A DNA stretch of 58,873 nt, from the NCBI GenBank assembly GCA_016192995.1, contig JACPTB010000010.1, forward strand, positions 1 through 58,873. Direction: 5' to 3'. This document shows, piece by piece, positions 45,081 to 53,093 of the stretch; position 1 is the first letter of the stretch; every line of letters starts with the position of its first letter. The DNA is from Candidatus Woesearchaeota archaeon. Its GTDB lineage: Archaea > Nanobdellota > Nanobdellia > Woesearchaeales > DSVV01. The notes under the pieces are model-generated. The model was not told the DNA's origin. It saw nothing but the letters and a program-made list of their open reading frames with translations, and did not search any database. The position numbers and the translations under genes are program-made.

Positions 45081-45545
45081 TTATTTCTTAATGCAAGCGC
45101 CATCTTGGCATTTTGTACCGTGAGGACATTTAAAACGCTCCTGGCCATGAATGATTTTACCGCCTGGCAGTAATTGGCAATACCATTCTTTGAGTTCTGA
45201 TGATTCATAGGTATTTTGCCCAAATTGATCAATACAAGCATCAGTAAGCGTTTCTGGTTTAATTTTACTATTGCCTTTTAATGAAATAGTACCTTTTGTC
45301 CCTAAGTTTACCCATTTATAGGTGTTTTTGCTCTTACCCATATCATTTTTTTTTGCTATATCACTATCAGAACAAGGACTGGTAAGCCATTCAGGAGCTG
45401 GTTTTTCTACACGATATGCTTTCACTGCATTGCCTGTTGGAGATGTATTAGATAATACATTAGAGGATGCAAATAAAGCAACCATTCCCACAAGCAAAAC
45501 AATACCAATTAACATACTTGAATAAGATAACAATTCTTTTTTCAT
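45081..45545 (-). CDS. Secreted Cys-rich protein B
   Basis: 154 aa. A membrane segment (about 9-30) precedes the same Cys plan: PCSDSDIAKKN, TDACIDQ, LKEWYC, and CPHGTKCQDGAC. A strong AGGAGG stands before the ATG. It lies 38 nt upstream of protein A and 17 nt downstream of protein C, so the three form an operon. Confidence 0.75.
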   Translation of the reverse strand: MKKELLSYSSMLIGIVLLVGMVALFASSNVLSNTSPTGNAVKAYRVEKPAPEWLTSPCSDSDIAKKNDMGKSKNTYKWVNLGTKGTISLKGNSKIKPETLTDACIDQFGQNTYESSELKEWYCQLLPGGKIIHGQERFKCPHGTKCQDGACIKK

Positions 45546-45562
45546 GATATTAAACCTCCTTA

Positions 45563-46000
45563 TTACTTACAAGCACCACTACTGCAGCCATTCTTGCATT
45601 CCTCAATTAAAGACTCAATAGTGGTGCTACCTTTAGGCAGTACACGACAATAATATTCTTTTACATAACCTGAAGCTGCAACAGGACCAGAACGTGAAAT
45701 ACAAGTATCAACGCCTTTGTTGCCATCTAATGCTACAGCAGTTCCTGCTACTTTAAGATTCACATATTGGAATTTATTAAGAGGGAAATTCTTGTAGTTT
45801 TTTTGAATAACATCAGAATCTGAACAACCTTCTAAAGTAATTGGCACTTGGACTTGGCTAATGCCTTTCGTTGGCATTCCTTTGACCATATAACCTTGAT
45901 AACTTAACGATGAATTATAAACTGAGAAAACAGCAACTACACCAACAAGAAGAACAATTAACCATAAAATTACATTATATGATAATGCTCTCTTGGACAT
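45563..46000 (-). CDS. Secreted Cys-rich protein C
   Basis: 145 aa. A membrane segment (about 8-26, from KRALSYNVILWLIVLLVGVV) precedes GCSDSDVIQKN, VDTCIS, VKEYYC and CKNGCSSGAC. It is the first gene of the three-gene operon; a TATA-like box lies about 30 nt before the ATG. The operon sits between ftsY and srp54. Confidence 0.75.
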   Translation of the reverse strand: MSKRALSYNVILWLIVLLVGVVAVFSVYNSSLSYQGYMVKGMPTKGISQVQVPITLEGCSDSDVIQKNYKNFPLNKFQYVNLKVAGTAVALDGNKGVDTCISRSGPVAASGYVKEYYCRVLPKGSTTIESLIEECKNGCSSGACK

Positions 46001-46046
46001 AGATTATTTTTGATGTTTGAGATTTATAAATTTTTTCTGAAATGTA

Positions 46047-46204
46047 GCTCTGGTGAAAATCTCGGCATAGCCTCGGTTTTGGCATCAGTTCGGCTTTTGA
46101 TATATTTATCGGGGATTTTTCGGAGTGCCAGAGAGAAAAATCCCCGATAAATATATGGGAAGAGCCTCACAAAAAGATGCCAAAAACTACATTTTCACCA
46201 GAGC
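46047..46204 (-). repeat. Fold-back repeat, copy 5 (apical hairpin inverted)
   Basis: Type-2 arms (GCTCTGGTGAAAAT and ATTTTCACCAGAGC) and core (GGCATC/GATGCC) match copy 4 in the same orientation. The apical part is reversed: GGATTTTTC then GGAGTGCCAGAGA then GAAAAATCC. The stem below it is extended and near perfect (ATATATTTATCGGG against CCGATAAATATAT). Flanks share TGAAA only. Confidence 0.88.
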
Positions 46205-46216
46205 CTTGAAACATCA

Positions 46217-49200
46217 TTATTTCATTCCTAATCCTGCCATGCCTGGCAAGCCTTTGAATTTCTTCATCATTTGCTGCATGTTGCCTGAACCTGCTCCCTT
46301 AAACATCTTCATCATCTTCTTACTTTGCTTGTAATGTTTCAGCAACTCTTTTACTTCTCCAGGTGAAGAGCCAGAACCATGCGCAATGCGCTCAATTCTG
46401 GCATTATCCAAATCTTCGGGATTTTCTAATTCATATTCTGTGCAAGAATCCATAATATATTTCCATTTCTTAAGCTTGTCTTCCTGTCCTGAAACTAATT
46501 CTTTAGGCAGTTGCATTGAAGACATTCCCGGAATCATCTCTAATACTTTTGATAAAGGCCCCAGTTTAGTCATTGCCTGCATTTGCTCGTATAAATCAAT
46601 AAGATTAAATTTACCTGATAAGAATTTCTTCCCTAAATCTTCAGCATCTTGTTCGGTGATTGCTTCTTTTGCTTTTGCTAATAAGGCTTCTAAATCGCCC
46701 ATCCCTAATAAACGGCCGACGAAGTTCTTTGGCTTAAATTCTTCCAAAGCATCAATTTTTTCTCCTACACCAATGAGTTTTACTGGAGCGCTAGTTACAG
46801 CGCAGGCAGTTAATGCTCCGCCACCTTTTGCTGTACCATCAAGTTTGGTGATGATGACTCCTGTAATATGCACCTGTTCTTTGAATACTTCTGCTTGTTT
46901 TTGCGCTGCCTGACCAAGATCTGCAGCCATAACAAGGATTGTTTCATCAGCATGAACTGTTGTGTTTAATTCTTTCAATTCATCAATCAATTCTTCATTT
47001 AATGCATCTCTTCCTGCTGTATCTACAATAACAACATCATAATTCTTGAATTTATATTTATATTCATTATAAATCTGACCTGGCTGTTTTGCTTTTTTAT
47101 TGCCATAAACATCAACATGAAGCTGCGCCCCTAATTGCTGCAACTGATCATAAGCAGCTGGACGCCAGGTATCTGTTTGTATAAGGGCAATTTTACTTCC
47201 GCGTTTCTGGAAGAATTTTGCTAGTTTACCTGCAGTTGTCGTGTTATGAACAATAACACCATCTGCTATGAAATTATGGTTATCTTCAACCGTAAGATCA
47301 TATACATATTCTGAAGAGTTACTAACTGGAACTGCCTTTGTTACCTTTGTCCATGAAATATCAGAGAATGCTAATCTTCTTAATTGCTCTAATTTATCAT
47401 TGACGCTGTTTTTATTCATATTTTGAACATAGTCTTTTCCTTTTTTTGTTAAGATTAGTTTAGTTGGCGAGTTTGTAACTTCAGCAAGCATACCTTTAGA
47501 TTTAAATTGACCAACTAAAGCATTGATTAAAGGCTGATTAAGCTGCAATTCATTTGATAAAGAAGCAACTTCTTTATTTTCAAGGACTCCAATCAATTTG
47601 GAGAAATTACCTATTTTATTTCTGTCATAAATAGCCACTAGTTTTTTTAATTGAGTTCTTGAGATACAGCCTTTTTGTTCATATAAACCATATGAAGATA
47701 CCTCTTGCTGTATTTGACTAATTGAATATCCTAAACCATTCCTGACTTCATTTAATAAAGTTCCAACGTGAATTAAGTCTTGTTTACCGTCTCCTTGCTT
47801 AATAGTCATTATAGAGTAACTTTCAAGCGCATCCTTTTTTCTCTTGATTAAAGAACCAATCTTTTTTCCAAATGCAACTGCATATCTTCCTTGAATAAAT
47901 AATCGATAGTATTCTTTATTTTTTATTTCTTTTTTAGATAATATACCTAAAATATTAAACCGCAAAAGCAAATGATGGACTTGCTGCAGCAATATTTTAC
48001 TTTCTGAAACAATTTCAATTTGCCTTTCCTTTTTATTAAAATAACCATCACAATCAAAATAAGCTCTTAAAAAAAGAGATACTGCATCTAAAGAAGACTC
48101 TTGCAGAATTCCTGGGCTTTCTAAATATCTTCCTTTTTTTCCTATAGGTATCTTAAACACTTGATGAAATATTTGCACTAAGGACTGTGAATTTAATCGC
48201 AAACAGACTAGTTTTTCTGATCTCTTATCTCTTGTTTCTGCTATTTTCTTTGAAAATAAAAATAGTGAAAGCTCTTTAATTCTGTCAATAATTTCTGAAT
48301 CTTCATTACTTATGTTAATTGATCCTTTTGAGAGATACCCATCTCCAATTACATACCCTGCAAATTCCGCTAATTCCGAACAAAATCGCGTTGGAAATTG
48401 CACCGCTTCAATAGAATCGTAATGTTTTAATGTAATTCTTTCTTCATTATAACCATTAATAAACTGAACAGGAACCTGACCATTTTTAAGAGAAAGAGTA
48501 AATTTTGCATAATTTCGCTTAAATGGCAGTGATTTTACTGCATTTTTTAACGTGGTATACTTTGCTTTAATGTCCTCCTTCACCCGTGATATATTTTTCT
48601 GTGGAAGATATAGGTCTACATTCATATTTTTTATTTGTTCAATAAAATACATGGTTTTTGATTCAGAAGGAACATACGCTGGAATTCCAACAAAATCGCC
48701 GTTAGTTAATTCATCTGCTCTTTTTTGCGTTATAGCACCATTATTAAGGATGAAAAAAGGGTGTTCATAAGTTGTTTTTACAGAAAAATTATTTCCATTA
48801 TCAAGAAAAACTTCCATTAAATTTTTTGCTTTTAGTTTCCACAAATAAGTTATTTTTTTCTTTTCTATTTTCAAGGTATTAACATTCATTGAAGGAACAT
48901 AGAGATCATCAGTGAGTGGAATAATAGAACCATCCTGCAATCCCATTTCTCCCTTTGATTGATGCTTAAGATATAGTTTTTCTGCAGTTATTGTTTGCCC
49001 ACTCCATAAAAGAATATTGGTATTTTTATCAACACATTTACCATTCCCAAATAAACCAACGAGCATGATGATGAAGGGCTTTTTCGTTAATTCTATTTTT
49101 GCCCCTTCAGCTCCAAGAAAATGAGTTAATTCTTCATAAACAATGTTGATGAGATATTCTTTTTTTGTTAATCCAGGAGGTGTTTCTTCTTTGAGAATTC

Positions 49201-49375
49201 TTTCTTTTATTTTTTTTGATAACTCAAAAACGAGTTTTACATTGACATCTGCCTGAAGCAAAGCACGCTGGATATCTTTGACTAATTCATTCACTAATTT
49301 TTCATCAACAAAGACCGCATTCGCTATTTTAGATAACGTGTTTCTCAGAGATTCTCCTAACTTGTCTAAGACCAT
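46217..49375 (-). CDS. srp54: Signal recognition particle protein SRP54, intein-containing
   Basis: 1052 aa precursor; the spliced product would be 454 aa, normal for archaeal SRP54. N domain about 1-95. G domain motifs: GLFGNGK/TTTAGK, DTWRPAAYDQL, DTAGRDALNEEL and TKLDGTAKGGG. The M domain ends with MMKKFKGLPGMAGLG. The intein splits the P-loop between Lys113 and the first Thr of TTT, so precursor cannot bind GTP. It recognises signal peptides and works with FtsY. A TATA-like box lies about 28 nt upstream. Confidence 0.96.
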   Translation of the reverse strand: MVLDKLGESLRNTLSKIANAVFVDEKLVNELVKDIQRALLQADVNVKLVFELSKKIKERILKEETPPGLTKKEYLINIVYEELTHFLGAEGAKIELTKKPFIIMLVGLFGNGKCVDKNTNILLWSGQTITAEKLYLKHQSKGEMGLQDGSIIPLTDDLYVPSMNVNTLKIEKKKITYLWKLKAKNLMEVFLDNGNNFSVKTTYEHPFFILNNGAITQKRADELTNGDFVGIPAYVPSESKTMYFIEQIKNMNVDLYLPQKNISRVKEDIKAKYTTLKNAVKSLPFKRNYAKFTLSLKNGQVPVQFINGYNEERITLKHYDSIEAVQFPTRFCSELAEFAGYVIGDGYLSKGSINISNEDSEIIDRIKELSLFLFSKKIAETRDKRSEKLVCLRLNSQSLVQIFHQVFKIPIGKKGRYLESPGILQESSLDAVSLFLRAYFDCDGYFNKKERQIEIVSESKILLQQVHHLLLRFNILGILSKKEIKNKEYYRLFIQGRYAVAFGKKIGSLIKRKKDALESYSIMTIKQGDGKQDLIHVGTLLNEVRNGLGYSISQIQQEVSSYGLYEQKGCISRTQLKKLVAIYDRNKIGNFSKLIGVLENKEVASLSNELQLNQPLINALVGQFKSKGMLAEVTNSPTKLILTKKGKDYVQNMNKNSVNDKLEQLRRLAFSDISWTKVTKAVPVSNSSEYVYDLTVEDNHNFIADGVIVHNTTTAGKLAKFFQKRGSKIALIQTDTWRPAAYDQLQQLGAQLHVDVYGNKKAKQPGQIYNEYKYKFKNYDVVIVDTAGRDALNEELIDELKELNTTVHADETILVMAADLGQAAQKQAEVFKEQVHITGVIITKLDGTAKGGGALTACAVTSAPVKLIGVGEKIDALEEFKPKNFVGRLLGMGDLEALLAKAKEAITEQDAEDLGKKFLSGKFNLIDLYEQMQAMTKLGPLSKVLEMIPGMSSMQLPKELVSGQEDKLKKWKYIMDSCTEYELENPEDLDNARIERIAHGSGSSPGEVKELLKHYKQSKKMMKMFKGAGSGNMQQMMKKFKGLPGMAGLGMK
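47243..49036 (-). mobile_element. Intein with LAGLIDADG endonuclease in SRP54 P-loop
   Basis: Residues 114-711 (598 aa). It starts CVDKNTNILL and ends GVIVHN before Thr+1. Block B is TTYEHPFF with the expected TxxH. LAGLIDADG-like motifs are FAGYVIGDGYL (about 338-348) and LRAYFDCDGYF (436-446). A helical region, probably winged helix, lies at about 605-650. All splicing residues are present, so it should be active. Confidence 0.95.
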
Positions 49376-49420
49376 GGAAAACTAGAGTTGCTATTTGTTT
49401 ATAAATAATATGGTTATTTA

Positions 49421-49636
49421 GGCTCTGGTGAAAATCTTTCAGGTTTTAGCGCCGGTTCAGCTTTTTAAGTGGATTTCGATTGGATTTTTCTCTCTGGCAC
49501 TCCGAAAAATCCCCAAAATAAAGTTAAGAAGAGCTTCACGAAATAGGCGCTAAAACTATACGAATCAAAGAAAGATTGAATAATATTTGACTTTCTTTGA
49601 TGGTATATTGCTACGCAATACATTTTCACCAGAGCC
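49421..49636 (+). repeat. Fold-back repeat, copy 6 (type-2 arms, type-1 core)
   Basis: Outer arms GGCTCTGGTGAAAAT and ATTTTCACCAGAGCC (type 2) enclose the type-1 core GCGCC/GGCGC with AGCT/AGCT. Apical loop TCTCTGGCACTCC. The right arm has the same two extra hairpins as copy 3. Flanks are GGTTATTTA (49412-49420) and GATTATTTA (49637-49645), eight of nine identical. Confidence 0.9.
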
Positions 49637-49638
49637 GA

Positions 49639-50160
49639 TTATTTATAGAGTTTTATATTACTTAAATCTCGAGGAACTTTTTCAATTCTTGCTTTTGCGC
49701 TTGAGGTAAGGCACCTTCCATCACTACAGATATACGGCGGGGGGCAATGAAGGGTTTCTTCTTTTGCAACCAACTCACCTTGTGAAAGTTTTTTACAATA
49801 ACCTTCTCGGTGCTTACACAATATCCCACTGCACAAAAGAACATCCCGTGGATTTGCATACTTGCCTTTGACATTGTCATATTGGACACAACTATCATCA
49901 TATCTTGTTCCGTTCATGTCTAAAACACTTCCTTTTTCATGCACATTCTGCTTGTCAGGAAGTTTGCTATCAGTATCTACACATTGTTCATCAATCAATA
50001 ATACTGGTTCTTTGTTTTCTATAACTTTTCTAATGTCAACAGTGGCGTAGGTTGTTACCTTATTAGTTCCTTGAAGTGAAAATATGCCAGCTCCAATAAC
50101 TATTGAAACAATTAGCGCAAGATACAACGCATGTTTTCGTGAATGGTATTTTTTCCCCAT
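49639..50160 (-). CDS. Secreted Cys-rich protein D
   Basis: 173 aa. One membrane segment (about 12-28) precedes a domain with at least eight Cys: QCVDTDSK, DDSCVQ, LLCSGILCKHREGYC, and CPPPYICSDGRC. This is the same plan as proteins A-C with an extra CSGILC loop. The C-terminal tail is basic. A TATA-like box lies about 35 nt upstream. Function unknown. Confidence 0.72.
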   Translation of the reverse strand: MGKKYHSRKHALYLALIVSIVIGAGIFSLQGTNKVTTYATVDIRKVIENKEPVLLIDEQCVDTDSKLPDKQNVHEKGSVLDMNGTRYDDSCVQYDNVKGKYANPRDVLLCSGILCKHREGYCKKLSQGELVAKEETLHCPPPYICSDGRCLTSSAKARIEKVPRDLSNIKLYK

Positions 50161-50267
50161 GTCGATTCTTTTAAAAGAATTGAGATTTATAAAAGTTTAG
50201 AAAATCAGTTATGAATAAAAAAAGAGAAAAGAAAAAAATAAAGAAAAATGTGGAAGAAAAGAAAAAA

Positions 50268-51140
50268 CTAGTTTATTACCTTTACAACCGTAAATTGCTC
50301 CCAAGGCCCAAGCACGGTTGCTTTTGCTTCTAAATGACCGTTATGCTCTGGAGGATTTGGTGGAATGCCTGTTACAAATCTTCCATGCACTGTTTTCAAA
50401 GCAAATGGTTGGTTATAATGTACTGTGCCTTTTGTTCCTTTTTTACCATCTGGGTCAAGAGGATAAACTACTTTGAATTCATGCCAAGTACCAACATACC
50501 AATCAGAATATCTTGCTTGCATAAGCCTCCAATCAAACGTATGTGAACCTTCCACTTCCAAACCACCTATCAAATTAAACACCGCTGCATTACCATCTTC
50601 AGCAATAACATACAACTCACCTGAAGTAACTATTTTATGACTAACGTCCCCTCCAGCAAATCCCTGGTATTTGGGATCAAATGCAAATTCGCTATCAGAT
50701 CTCATTGGGTGAATGAGAATTATATCTCCCCATTGTACTTTGGTACCCATCTTCTTCATATCAGGAATACTTGGATTTTTTGGATCAAGTTTTAAAATCA
50801 TGAACTTCTCCCACTCTCCAATAGTATCACGATCAGCCCTAGTTACGCGATAATAGTCAGAAAATGACTTTAGTCCATATTTGTGTTCATCTACGCCAGT
50901 TTCACTAACCCAATATTTGTTATGTGTTGTTTTTATAGCAACAACATCCCCATATTTAACATCATTTAACTGCACCGGTTGAGAAGTTTGTTTTACCGCA
51001 TAGCCGATACCATAATCAGAATCTCCCGTGACTTCATAACTTGTACTATTGTTGTTCGACATCATAACCATACTTACAACCGCAACAACACCAACAATAA
51101 GAACTAACACTAAACCATGACTTAATGCTTTTTTCATCAT
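50268..51140 (-). CDS. Exported fascin-like beta-trefoil protein
   Basis: 290 aa. The N-terminal segment KKALSHGLVLVLIVGVVAVVSM anchors or exports it and matches the 657-aa protein at 10423. Two fascin/MIR-like repeats follow: YGDVVAIKTTHNKYWVSE with GEWEKFMI, and FALKTVHGRFVTG with GPWEQFTVVKV. Such folds bind glycans or proteins. GAGGTG lies before the first of two adjacent Met codons. Confidence 0.72.
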   Translation of the reverse strand: MMKKALSHGLVLVLIVGVVAVVSMVMMSNNNSTSYEVTGDSDYGIGYAVKQTSQPVQLNDVKYGDVVAIKTTHNKYWVSETGVDEHKYGLKSFSDYYRVTRADRDTIGEWEKFMILKLDPKNPSIPDMKKMGTKVQWGDIILIHPMRSDSEFAFDPKYQGFAGGDVSHKIVTSGELYVIAEDGNAAVFNLIGGLEVEGSHTFDWRLMQARYSDWYVGTWHEFKVVYPLDPDGKKGTKGTVHYNQPFALKTVHGRFVTGIPPNPPEHNGHLEAKATVLGPWEQFTVVKVIN

Positions 51141-51221
51141 AATAATACACCTCTTTGATATATGATGATTAATGATTAGCTTATATTCTTGAGAAACTGG
51201 TATTTAAATATATATATATAT

Positions 51222-51249
51222 ATATGAACATATAGTTTGTAGAATATAT
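51222..51249 (+). repeat. 28-bp direct repeat, left copy (ATPase motif)
   Basis: ATATGAACATATAGTTTGTA followed by GAATATAT. It is identical to 51796-51823. The two copies flank the Doc cassette. Related copies lie at 37807 and 39166. Confidence 0.85.
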
Positions 51250-51266
51250 GATAATATTATTACGAT

Positions 51267-51365
51267 TTATAATTTACCCATTGCCTCTAAAAGCTTACGA
51301 TGCCCACTAATTAGCTTTTTAACATGTTCAATCTCATCAATTACTACCTTTGCTTTTAGCTTCAT
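51267..51365 (-). CDS. Possible 32-aa peptide overlapping Doc gene end
   Basis: An ATG frame starting 29 nt inside the 3' end of the Doc gene in another frame. The product (KLKAKVVIDEIEHVKKLISGHRKLLEAMGKL) is an amphipathic helix, which could bind the toxin. Antitoxins normally precede Doc, so this order would be unusual. Coding is inferred only. Confidence 0.35.
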   Translation of the reverse strand: MKLKAKVVIDEIEHVKKLISGHRKLLEAMGKL

Positions 51366-51747
51366 TGATTATCCACCCCCTAATCTCATTATCCATATAA
51401 TAATTTTCTCTAATTCCTAACATTACTCGTACATAATCAGGATTATCTTTAATTCCAAATGTATGATGATTTTTAACAATGAAATCTTTTGTTGTAATAA
51501 AAGCTGTTCTTCTATTCCCACTAGCAAATGGATGCTTTTGAACAATACCTTTTATCAAAACAACTGCTTTGTCATAAATATCACCTCTATTAAATTTACA
51601 TTCTTCAATTACTTGGAATAATTTAGCCGCACTTAGTGTTTTTTGCTGATCTCCTTTCTTTGCTTTTAGTAAGGTTAATATCAAATAATTATATTCAACC
51701 ACTTTTTCAACTTCTGGATAAAGTAGATTGTTTTCCATTGCATTCAT
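51337..51747 (-). CDS. doc: Doc/Fic-type toxin
   Basis: 136 aa from the ATG at 51747; a TATA-like box (about 51765-51775) lies the right distance upstream, so the longer frame to 51843 is rejected. The motif HPFASGNRRTAF is the Doc variant of Fic (kinase-type HPFxxGNRR). ECKFNRGDIYDKAVVLIKGI precedes it. Doc phosphorylates EF-Tu in bacteria. The gene lies between two exact 28-bp repeats. Confidence 0.85.
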   Translation of the reverse strand: MNAMENNLLYPEVEKVVEYNYLILTLLKAKKGDQQKTLSAAKLFQVIEECKFNRGDIYDKAVVLIKGIVQKHPFASGNRRTAFITTKDFIVKNHHTFGIKDNPDYVRVMLGIRENYYMDNEIRGWIINEAKSKGSN

Positions 51748-51795
51748 TTTAGAACTTACTTGTTTATATAGTTTTATTTTTGATGTATGCGTATG

Positions 51796-51850
51796 ATATG
51801 AACATATAGTTTGTAGAATATATCCGATTAGTAATCGGAACATTTATAAA
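51796..51850 (+). promoter_or_regulatory. 28-bp repeat (right copy), dyad and TATA before ATPase 3
   Basis: The repeat at 51796-51823 is followed by the dyad CCGATTA-G-TAATCGG (51824-51838) and then CATTTATAAAT, a TATA-like box about 22-26 nt before the ATG at 51867. The layout matches ATPase 2, so the dyad is probably an operator. Confidence 0.7.
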
Positions 51851-51866
51851 TAAGCTTGATTATCTT

Positions 51867-53078
51867 ATGATCATGGAACTCGAGACTATATTTGCACGTT
51901 TTAATCCTTGGTGGAATGAAGCATTTACTTCACCCGGGATTTTACGGGAAAAGTATCTCTTACTACTAAATAAAGAACTCAATGAAAAACAGGTTACCTT
52001 TGTCATGGGTTTGCGAAGAGTTGGAAAGACAACGTTGTTAAAGCAAGTAATCGCAATGTTATTAAAGCAAGGTGTACCTGCTAAAAATATTCTTTTCCTT
52101 TCGTTAGATCATAGTGGTTTAGCAACCTATTCACTCCTCAGCCTGGTAGAAAAATACCGTGAGTTACAAGCTATCTCCGTAAAAGAAAAGATATATCTTT
52201 TTTTAGATGAAGTTCAATATTTTAATGTTTTTGAACAAGACATAAAAATAATTCACGACCATGAAAATGCAAAGATAATTGCTTCTGGCTCAAATTCATT
52301 ATTGATCAAAGATAAAAAAGCTTTTCTTACCGGTAGAAATAAAGTTTTACTTATTAATCCACTTTCATTTGAAGAATATCTTTTATTTAGAAACATAAGC
52401 GTAGACAAAAGCGAAAGCCAGTTATTAAAACATTATTTCTCTGATTATCTGGTAACAGGTGGAATCCCTGAGTATATTCTTACGAATGATCCAGAGAAAA
52501 TAACTAATCTGGTTTCTAATATTATCTACAAAGATATTATTGGTAAACATAATATAAAAAACGCTAAAAAGATAGAAGAATTATTTTTATTATTATGCGA
52601 ACGAGTAGGAAAAAACCTAACATATAACAAATTAGCAAAAATTCTTGATCTAGATGTAGAAACCGTAAGTTCATATATTTCTTATTTCGAAGAAACATTT
52701 CTTATTTATCAAATACAACGATATACTAAGTCATATAACGAAGCACTGCGTTCTCCTAAAAAAATTTACATATGTGATAATGGCATAAAAACAACATTTG
52801 TGGGCAATAAGGATAAAGGCGCTTTATGGGAAAATTTTGTATTTTTAACTATAAAACAAAGAAAAGTAAATTATTTTTATCAAGACGATCATGAAATTGA
52901 TTTTATTATTCAACTAAAAAATAAACGTCTTATCGCTGTTGAAGCAAAATACAAAGACATACTTTCTGAAAAAGACAAACAAGCATTTGGAACCATACCT
53001 TTTAAAGAGAAAATATTAGTTAAAGATATTGATGATTTAAAAAAACTAAATAAAATTCTTAGCGATGAAAATAAATAA
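51867..53078 (+). CDS. DUF4143-type AAA ATPase 3
   Basis: 403 aa (401 if the second Met is used). Walker A GLRRVGKTT (K54), Walker B LFLDEVQYF, sensor IASGSNSLLI. A winged-helix region lies at about 240-285. The C-terminal domain keeps D/ExK-type residues (HEIDFIIQ then LIAVEAKY). Related to ATPases 1 and 2 in layout and in its 5' motif. Confidence 0.88.
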   Translation: MIMELETIFARFNPWWNEAFTSPGILREKYLLLLNKELNEKQVTFVMGLRRVGKTTLLKQVIAMLLKQGVPAKNILFLSLDHSGLATYSLLSLVEKYRELQAISVKEKIYLFLDEVQYFNVFEQDIKIIHDHENAKIIASGSNSLLIKDKKAFLTGRNKVLLINPLSFEEYLLFRNISVDKSESQLLKHYFSDYLVTGGIPEYILTNDPEKITNLVSNIIYKDIIGKHNIKNAKKIEELFLLLCERVGKNLTYNKLAKILDLDVETVSSYISYFEETFLIYQIQRYTKSYNEALRSPKKIYICDNGIKTTFVGNKDKGALWENFVFLTIKQRKVNYFYQDDHEIDFIIQLKNKRLIAVEAKYKDILSEKDKQAFGTIPFKEKILVKDIDDLKKLNKILSDENK

Positions 53079-53093
53079 TTAGATAGATAGGAT

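Noticed and set aside
37780-51221. (TA)n runs at about 37785, 39143 and 51210
   Set aside because: Simple repeats inside the shared promoter block. They may vary in length but carry no signal on their own.
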